From the NCBI GenBank assembly GCA_050251195.1, contig JBFWNG010000017.1, positions 3,765 to 67,764 of the forward strand: 64,000 nt of DNA, read 5' to 3'. Every line of letters starts with the position of its first letter. Position 1 is the stretch's first letter. The stretch comes from JBFWNG01 sp050251195 (GTDB lineage: Bacteria; Bdellovibrionota_B; Oligoflexia; Oligoflexales; Oligoflexaceae). The notes beneath the pieces are model-generated. The model did no database searches. It had not been told where the DNA came from and worked only from the letters and a program-made list of their open reading frames with translations. Position numbers and translations under genes: made by a program. Below are positions 59,428-64,000 of the stretch, piece after piece.

Positions 59428-59596
59428 CGACGAAGCGGTCGACTTAGGAGATGAAGTGATGCGCCAAGTCGGAAATTTAGATCAAGCAGCTGAGAATCTG
59501 GAAGGGCAAGACTTGGAGAATGAAGTCGATCCTGAAAAGGTCGGGAATTGGATCACGGTTATTGGCAAGGCGCTCATGGCGATTTTTAAGCCATGA
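59402..59596 (+). CDS. Small hypothetical protein (64 residues)
   Basis: A 64-residue acidic protein with AGGAGG nine bases before the ATG, sitting in the overlap with the lipoprotein gene. It has an acidic first half (DLGDEVMRQVGNLDQAAENL) and a hydrophobic end (WITVIGKALMAIFKP). No family recognised; the tight packing suggests it belongs to the mobilisation operon. Confidence 0.55.
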   Translation: MTHIKTATSDEAVDLGDEVMRQVGNLDQAAENLEGQDLENEVDPEKVGNWITVIGKALMAIFKP

Positions 59597-59615
59597 TTAG
59601 GTTAGGAGGATAAAG

Positions 59616-59945
59616 ATGCGATCATCGGAGAAAAGACAAACTCACATCCGCTTTACGGAAGACGAATACAGCCAGCTTTTAAATGACTCCGAGGTGTACG
59701 GCGAAACAGTGCCGAACTTGATGAAGGCGGTCTACTTTCGCAAGAAGCTATTGCAACCAGTTATGAATCGTGAAGACGCCTTGCAGGTACTCACAGCGCT
59801 CAACCGCATTGGTAACAATGCCAATCAGATTGCGAGGCAGTTGAATAGTGGCTTTCGGCAAGGATTTAATTCAATGGTTGAAGAGTTGCGAAACGACATT
59901 CAATCAATGAAGCACTACATCTTGGGCTTGCGTGGCAATAGTTAA
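59616..59945 (+). CDS. mobC: MobC-like relaxosome accessory protein
   Basis: A 109-residue protein with AGGAGG upstream. The N-terminus is a ribbon-helix-helix-like start (KRQTHIRFTEDEYSQLLNDS), and the second half contains LTALNRIGNNANQIARQLNS, the signature of MobC relaxosome proteins. MobC binds near the origin of transfer and helps the relaxase open the DNA. It overlaps the relaxase start by 14 bases. Confidence 0.88.
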   Translation: MRSSEKRQTHIRFTEDEYSQLLNDSEVYGETVPNLMKAVYFRKKLLQPVMNREDALQVLTALNRIGNNANQIARQLNSGFRQGFNSMVEELRNDIQSMKHYILGLRGNS

Positions 59946-61782
59946 GGTCAAACCTGTGCGCTATTCGAAAAACCTAGGCGATTACCTCAAGAGGGAAACC
60001 GACCCAGGTGATGTCGTGTATGCGCACGATTGCAACGAAGAAGACGCGAGCGCTGACTTCGAAGCATTACGTCAATTTCATAAGGGTAAAGGCGAAGTGG
60101 AAGCTTATCACATCATCCAAAGCTGGAACTCGCAGGAAAGCAAAATGCTATCCGCAGAAGAGTTCAATGTCATTGGACGACAGATGGTGGAAGCCCAGTT
60201 CCCAGATCATCCGTATGTGGTCAGGACCCACGTCGAAACGGGAAAGACGCATAATCATATCTATGTGTCGCCTTGGAAAAGTCAGGGTGGCAACAAGATC
60301 GAAAATAAGAAACGTCTCTTGTATCAACTGCGCGAAAAAAGTGACGCACTCTGCAAGGAGAGCGGACTCTCCGTCATTAACGGTGCGGCGAAGGACAGGC
60401 AAGCGAAACTGCCAGAGAAGGCGAAGAATGCGGCGAAATACAGGGGCAACTCATGGCTATTTGACCTGACGCAAAAAGCCGACTTCGCTCGCTCATACGC
60501 CACATCATACGATCAGTATGTGGGCTTTCTCGGCGAGCTTGGCGTGCGTGTTCAGGTCGAAGAAAAGAACATCAGTTACTTTTATAGTGATAAGGCAAGG
60601 GGCAAGCGCGGTAGCAAAATGGGCGTTCGCTACGACAAAGAAGGTCTTGAACGAGCATTTAAATCAAACGAAGAGAAATTCGCGCGTGTTCCGGGCCTTC
60701 GCGAGCAGGTGCGTGGCTTGGCTGTGCAAGCGGCTTCTGGGAAAGATACTAAAAACGCCGCCGCAAATGCGCTTCTTGGTCTCCCCAATACGACCTATGA
60801 GCGTGGTCACAAAAACTACGGCGCCTACACGAAAGCAGCTCGTCCAGGTCGCCCGCAAAGATACGCCCACGAAATGGACGTGTCGCAATCGGTTATTCCC
60901 ATGGAGCAACTGCGCAAGGCGCGAAATGCCAGCATCTTTAGCTACTGCAAGAGCAATAGCATTGCCCTTGAGCGCACAGATGAGGGGCGCTTTACGCTCA
61001 AGGGCCGGCCTTTTGTTGATGTCTCTGAGTTTGAGTGGGTGAACAAGCGCAATAAGACCAAAGGGAGCTTGATTGAATTCGTTGCTGCTCACAAAAACAT
61101 GACGTTCTTGCAAGCTGTTGCCGAAATCAATGGCAATAAGCGCCTTCTGCTTCTTGAGCAGCATTTGGGTGAAACCAAGCGTTCATTTACTTCGTTCTAC
61201 ATCCCTAAAGAGAAGCAACTAAAGGAGCTAGATTCTCTCGTCAAGATTGGCCAGTTCTTGTCGAGCCACGGAGCCGATCCTCATCATGCCACCGCTCTTT
61301 TCAAAGCTAATCAGGCGCAGGTTCATGAAAGCGGGCGGGTGCATCTATTCGCGAAAGATGATGATGGCGGGACGTTCGAGTTTGTTGAAAACAGCGATCA
61401 TAAGTGGAACCGAGCAAAAACGGGGGCGTTCAACAAGCCATTCTTTGCGGTGTCAACGAATAGCCGAAAGGCGACGGTATATGCTGATCCGTTTTCATTT
61501 CTAAAGAACGAGGGGAAGCACGCGCTTTGGCCTGCGAAGCACAGACAAGACGTGATTGCGCTGATGGAACCAGACGCCAAGGTAATTGGCCAACATTTAG
61601 CGGCGAATCGTCACATAACCCAGCTTGAGATCTTCACTGATTCGAAATCAAAGAAGAGCGCTATTGAGTTGGACTTTTTTAACAATCTGAAAGCCCACTG
61701 TGCTCCTTTTGGAATCCAAGTGAGGCAAATCGAAGGTCGGGATCGTGACAGAAGTCGCGAGCCAGAGTTGCCGTCATTGTGA
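59932..61782 (+). CDS. MOBP-type relaxase with a primase-like C-terminal part
   Basis: A 616-residue protein starting at GTG inside the end of mobC. The N-terminal relaxase domain has an early Tyr (VRYSKNLGDYLKRE), AYHIIQSWNSQES and the three-histidine metal motif in THVETGKTHNHIYVSP (about residue 97-112). After a linker, residues about 330-420 resemble a CHC2-type zinc finger region of DnaG without its cysteines (GRFTLKGRPFVDVSEFEW, ...GSLIEFVAAHKNMTFLQAV). Residues about 540-600 resemble a TOPRIM-like fold (VIALMEPDAKVIGQHLAANR). The relaxase nicks at oriT and carries the strand into the recipient; the primase-like part could prime the complement there. Confidence 0.85.
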   Translation: MAIVKVKPVRYSKNLGDYLKRETDPGDVVYAHDCNEEDASADFEALRQFHKGKGEVEAYHIIQSWNSQESKMLSAEEFNVIGRQMVEAQFPDHPYVVRTHVETGKTHNHIYVSPWKSQGGNKIENKKRLLYQLREKSDALCKESGLSVINGAAKDRQAKLPEKAKNAAKYRGNSWLFDLTQKADFARSYATSYDQYVGFLGELGVRVQVEEKNISYFYSDKARGKRGSKMGVRYDKEGLERAFKSNEEKFARVPGLREQVRGLAVQAASGKDTKNAAANALLGLPNTTYERGHKNYGAYTKAARPGRPQRYAHEMDVSQSVIPMEQLRKARNASIFSYCKSNSIALERTDEGRFTLKGRPFVDVSEFEWVNKRNKTKGSLIEFVAAHKNMTFLQAVAEINGNKRLLLLEQHLGETKRSFTSFYIPKEKQLKELDSLVKIGQFLSSHGADPHHATALFKANQAQVHESGRVHLFAKDDDGGTFEFVENSDHKWNRAKTGAFNKPFFAVSTNSRKATVYADPFSFLKNEGKHALWPAKHRQDVIALMEPDAKVIGQHLAANRHITQLEIFTDSKSKKSAIELDFFNNLKAHCAPFGIQVRQIEGRDRDRSREPELPSL

Positions 61783-61833
61783 CGCGCAATGATGACGTAT
61801 CAAACTGCAATCTGAAACAAACGAGGTGAGCAA

Positions 61834-62172
61834 ATGGAAGTATCTACTAATCAAAAAGTTGCCAAAACAAAACTAAATACTGTTTCAACTGTCCCGCTGC
61901 GGGTGAAGCGCGAGACGAAGCGCCGCATTCAAGCCGAGTTGGCGAAAGTGAATAAAAAACCATTCGGTCGAAAGGTGCGAGTGGACGCATTGGTTTCGCG
62001 CGCTTTAAACCTATTGACTGATGCAGACATCAAAGCGCTGCAAGAAGCATCACTATTCAATGCTGATCGTTTGGAGATGGCTTATCTGGAGCATGTGAAA
62101 AAGCACGGTTCAGTAACCAAGGATGAGTTTTTGGGAAAACTTCTGTCTCAAGAAATTCACGCAAATTCTTAA
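61834..62172 (+). CDS. Small basic protein of 112 residues, possible DNA-binding accessory
   Basis: A 112-residue basic protein with GAGGTGAG upstream. It begins with a loop (VPLRVKRETKRRIQAELAKV) and then helices (VDALVSRALNLLTDADIKAL, ...LEHVKKHGSVTKDEFLGKLL). The start resembles ribbon-helix-helix proteins, but the match is weak. It lies between the relaxase and the integration genes and could bind DNA at the attachment site or oriT. Confidence 0.55.
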   Translation: MEVSTNQKVAKTKLNTVSTVPLRVKRETKRRIQAELAKVNKKPFGRKVRVDALVSRALNLLTDADIKALQEASLFNADRLEMAYLEHVKKHGSVTKDEFLGKLLSQEIHANS

Positions 62173-62222
62173 GCGAAAGGCGACATTTGGAGATCTAGAA
62201 AATTTAGGAAAGAGGTGCTAAT

Positions 62223-62450
62223 ATGCATGACTTAAGTTCGACTGCTTTGCAGTTTGAGCGAGGGCTCTTTGACAACAAAATAGACGGGAGATACTTGTCG
62301 TCAGCGGAATTGGCTGCGTTCTTGGGTTTGTCTGAACATACCATCAGAGCGTGGCGAAAATTCCGCATCATCACACCTATCAAATTAGGCCGTTCCGTAA
62401 GGTGGCTGCTCAAGGAGGTCCTTGAGGAGTTAACTAAACGGAGAAGCTAA
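62223..62450 (+). CDS. Excisionase-like helix-turn-helix protein
   Basis: A 75-residue protein with GAGGTG upstream. A MerR-like winged helix (RYLSSAELAAFLGLSEHTIR, AWRKFRIITPIKLGRSVRWL) fills most of the chain, the helix-turn-helix seen in excisionases. It lies two bases upstream of the integrase gene and is co-transcribed. It probably steers the integrase towards excision by bending the attachment site. Confidence 0.82.
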   Translation: MHDLSSTALQFERGLFDNKIDGRYLSSAELAAFLGLSEHTIRAWRKFRIITPIKLGRSVRWLLKEVLEELTKRRS

Positions 62451-62452
62451 GC

Positions 62453-63811
62453 ATGAAGTGTCGTGATGGAAAATCGAACTGTTACCAAACCGAGTGGAAC
62501 AACTGGCGTGTCCGGTTTTTTTGCGAGGATGGAATAGCTCGAAACAAAATTTGTAAAACGAAGACGGAGCGTGATGCACTAGTCAGCGCAATTCGGCGAC
62601 GTGATGACCTTGATTATTGGTTCCCTGAAGAGACAAGCAATATTGCAAGTCATGAAGTCGGAACGTTCAAGGCGCTCGCTGAAAAGTGGATGGAGCATTC
62701 CGCCAAAGTTCGAGAAATTTCGGAATCGTGTTTGATGAATTACAGGTGTCATTTGAAGCACCATATTCTGCCAATTATTGGCGATAGATTCCTGAGAGAC
62801 TTGAACTTAAGGGCAATTGAAGAGGTTGCCGCCGTTATAAAAGAAAAACGCCCACAGACAAGATCCTACGTGGCAGTCCGGCAGAAGCGGATCGAAGATG
62901 AATTTTACGAGGATGACGATTTTTTATCGGCAGCCTACCGTAAGGAAATCTTAACCGTCGCCTGCATGGTCACAAAGTATGGATTCGAGCGCGGGTTTAA
63001 CGCTGTTAACCCCTTTCGAGAATTCAAACTGCCAGAATGCCCCGACCAACCTTACGACTACTGGCGCCTTCACGAAGAGGACGCGTTTTTGCAATGGTTG
63101 GAGGAGGGCGGGATTGTCACTAAGGAAGTCACAAGGCCGCACAGTGTCAGACTTGGAAAGCCCGAGAAGTTCGTTAAGCGGTTCAGGACCCGCAACGTCG
63201 AAGACCTGCATGATGTCGTTTTATTTGCGCTGAGATCAGGTCTGCGTAAAGGCGAGATTGGGGCTCTCATAGCCCGCGATGTCAACTTTGCAAAGAATTA
63301 CGTCGTTGTTCGTCGCTCCTATAGCGCCAAAGAAAAGCGGGTTAAGACGACGACCAAGGGAGGAACTTACCGGATCATTGAGATGAATGAGGATATGAGG
63401 AATATCCTTAAACGCCGATGTGATCGGGTGAAGGAAGACTCTGAACTGCTATTCAAAACGAATTCGTGGGCCATTAACAAGTTTTCAAAGTATTGCGCGA
63501 AAGCAGGGGTTCGAGAGATCCATTTCCATAGCCTAAGGCATACGTGCCTAACAAATCTTGCCAATGGCTACGGCATGGATGCAGCTTTACCGCTGCCCCA
63601 GGTTCAGAAAATCGCCGGCCACAAGGATATTGGCACAACCATGCGCTACGTCCACGTCGATGGCATCGAGAATACTGGATCAAGGCAGTGGTCACGCGAG
63701 AGGCGAAAGGCCCTGCGCGAGGAGCAACAGAACCCAGTCCCACCACCGGCTGTTCCAGCCCAGGCAGTGAGTTATGGCCGCCTTCGGGTGGTCAATTCCG
63801 CGAGTTCATAG
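62453..63811 (+). CDS. int: Tyrosine recombinase (integrase) of the element
   Basis: A 452-residue integrase with GGAGAAGCTAAGC before the ATG. The N-terminal arm/core-binding part (about 1-190) has TFKALAEKWMEHSAKVREIS. The catalytic domain has the first Arg in FALRSGLRKGEIGAL (about 260), the HxxR pair HSLRHTC (about 358), AGHKDIGTT (His, about 387) and the nucleophile MRYVHVDG (Tyr, about 396). These are the tyrosine-recombinase residues. It cuts and joins attachment sites for integration and excision. A strong terminator follows, then repeats and the groEL end. Confidence 0.93.
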   Translation: MKCRDGKSNCYQTEWNNWRVRFFCEDGIARNKICKTKTERDALVSAIRRRDDLDYWFPEETSNIASHEVGTFKALAEKWMEHSAKVREISESCLMNYRCHLKHHILPIIGDRFLRDLNLRAIEEVAAVIKEKRPQTRSYVAVRQKRIEDEFYEDDDFLSAAYRKEILTVACMVTKYGFERGFNAVNPFREFKLPECPDQPYDYWRLHEEDAFLQWLEEGGIVTKEVTRPHSVRLGKPEKFVKRFRTRNVEDLHDVVLFALRSGLRKGEIGALIARDVNFAKNYVVVRRSYSAKEKRVKTTTKGGTYRIIEMNEDMRNILKRRCDRVKEDSELLFKTNSWAINKFSKYCAKAGVREIHFHSLRHTCLTNLANGYGMDAALPLPQVQKIAGHKDIGTTMRYVHVDGIENTGSRQWSRERRKALREEQQNPVPPPAVPAQAVSYGRLRVVNSASS

Positions 63812-63849
63812 CGACCTGTTACAATTTGATTTTCAAAATGTGACAAAAA

Positions 63850-63886
63850 ATCCCAAGCCCCTGTTACAGGACTTGGGATATTTTTT
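63850..63886 (+). terminator. Intrinsic terminator after the integrase
   Basis: A hairpin with arms TCCCAAG and CTTGGGA, inner pairs CCTG and CAGG, and a T-rich tail (TATTTTTT) ends the integrase transcript 40 bases after its stop. Confidence 0.85.
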
Positions 63887-63901
63887 GAGGTCAGAATCGG
63901 G

Positions 63902-63926
63902 AATCGTCCCAGTAAATCGTCCCAGT
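63902..63926. repeat. Two tandem 12-bp repeats near the right end
   Basis: AATCGTCCCAGT occurs at 63902-63913 and again at 63915-63926, a 13-bp period. Short tandem repeats next to an integrase gene are typical of integrase arm-type binding sites. Confidence 0.55.
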
Positions 63927-63930
63927 TGGT

Positions 63931-63957
63931 GTTTCGAGAGCCTTAAGCTCCCGAAAC
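63931..63957. other. Candidate attachment core or groEL hairpin
   Basis: GTTTCGAGAGC-CTTAA-GCTCCCGAAAC is an 11-5-11 inverted repeat with one mismatch, the size of a tyrosine-recombinase core site. It also lies 14 bases past the groEL stop on its downstream side, so it could instead be a groEL terminator stem; a T-run is absent on either side. Confidence 0.45.
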
Positions 63958-63970
63958 TACAAAGGGAAAA

Positions 63971-64000
63971 TTACATCATCCCGCCCATGCCGCCCATGCC
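63971..64000 (-). CDS. groEL: GroEL chaperonin, last codons only
   Basis: The right edge of the window, read on the minus strand, ends GMGGMGGMM and a TAA stop. This Gly-Gly-Met tail is the hallmark C-terminus of GroEL, which projects into the folding chamber. Only nine residues are visible; the rest lies outside. It marks the chromosomal neighbour of the conjugative element. Confidence 0.85.
   Translation of the reverse strand, partial: GMGGMGGMM

Larger units (their letters stand above)
31072..63960. mobile_element. Integrative conjugative element with F-like type IV transfer genes
   Basis: The segment holds every module expected of an ICE: tyrosine integrase and excisionase-like gene at the right end, relaxase and MobC, coupling protein, a full F-like transfer operon, defence cargo (OLD nuclease, AbiE) and its own sigma54 control circuit. 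The right edge abuts the groEL 3' end and has short repeats suited to an attachment site (63902-63957). The left edge is an estimate; no direct repeat matching the right end was found by eye, so it may begin later, or further left. Confidence 0.75.

Noticed and set aside
1..64000. CRISPR arrays, insertion sequences or rRNA genes
   Set aside because: No regularly spaced repeat-spacer pattern, transposase or rRNA-like sequence was seen anywhere in the window.

Overview
ORGANISM AND OVERALL CHARACTER. The window is bacterial, roughly half G+C, with dense operons and frequent ATGA or TGATG overlaps. Lipoproteins, MerT/P, an F-type conjugation apparatus and outer-membrane proteins indicate a Gram-negative. 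The mix of bufferin genes, c-type P460-like proteins, a TVP38-oxidoreductase fusion and many TTG/GTG starts would suit a Bdellovibrionota/Oligoflexia or other delta-like proteobacterium. That placement is inference only: no rRNA is present, and the only housekeeping gene is the last few codons of groEL at the right edge.

REGION 1 (1-31 kb): METAL AND REDOX-STRESS GENES. The window opens with a heavy-metal RND pump (TolC end, CusB-like adaptor with two metal-binding modules, CusA-like pump). A reverse-strand mercury operon follows (merR, merT, merP and a small AhpD-like protein). Next come a membrane chemoreceptor with CheA, CheW-like and CheV proteins, a secreted peroxiredoxin, AhpD-like proteins, a membrane fatty-acid hydroxylase, a TVP38/flavin disulfide-reductase fusion, a DUF547 protein, an adenylate cyclase and a CDP-alcohol transferase. 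Multi-domain P460-like c-type lipoproteins, a MarR regulator, YceI and a bufferin operon (two precursors, a tandem-YHS protein, BufB, BufC, ECF sigma factor) complete the set. An 18-bp palindrome close to TAGTTTATATATAAACTA occurs in five promoter regions here. Together with the MarR gene in the middle, this suggests one regulon tying chemosensing, peroxide/thiol defence, P460 proteins and the bufferin operon together.

REGION 2 (about 31-64 kb): INTEGRATIVE CONJUGATIVE ELEMENT. The right end carries a tyrosine integrase, an excisionase-like HTH protein and a terminator, abutting the 3' end of groEL. The left end is not resolved; it is probably just after the nucleoside transporter near 31.1 kb. 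Cargo includes an OLD-family nuclease and an AbiE toxin-antitoxin pair. The transfer genes form an F-like type IV system (TraL, E, K, B, V, C, H, G, F-like proteins, a VirB2-like pilin) with two unusual parts: a coupling protein fused in frame to TraU, and a GspE/PilB-like ATPase. MobC and a MOBP-type relaxase with a primase-like C-terminus follow.

THE MOST INTERESTING SYSTEM (36.8-43.8 kb). A five-gene overlapping operon on the minus strand encodes a DUF6875-like protein, a protein that looks like a divergent tryptophan-2,3-dioxygenase-fold enzyme, a gamma-glutamylcyclotransferase-like protein, a periplasmic binding protein and a hybrid histidine kinase. It is divergent from a sigma54-activating response regulator. 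Clusters of 8-4-8 palindromes (TTGATCCG-N4-CGGATCAA) lie on both sides of the regulator gene. Three sigma54-type GG-N10-GC promoters sit at activator-like distances from them: one for the five-gene operon, one for the regulator and one for the transfer operon. The sequence therefore suggests a self-amplifying small-molecule circuit (make, sense, phosphorelay, sigma54 activation) that switches on conjugation. The signal chemistry is a hypothesis; the promoter and palindrome layout is read directly from the DNA.
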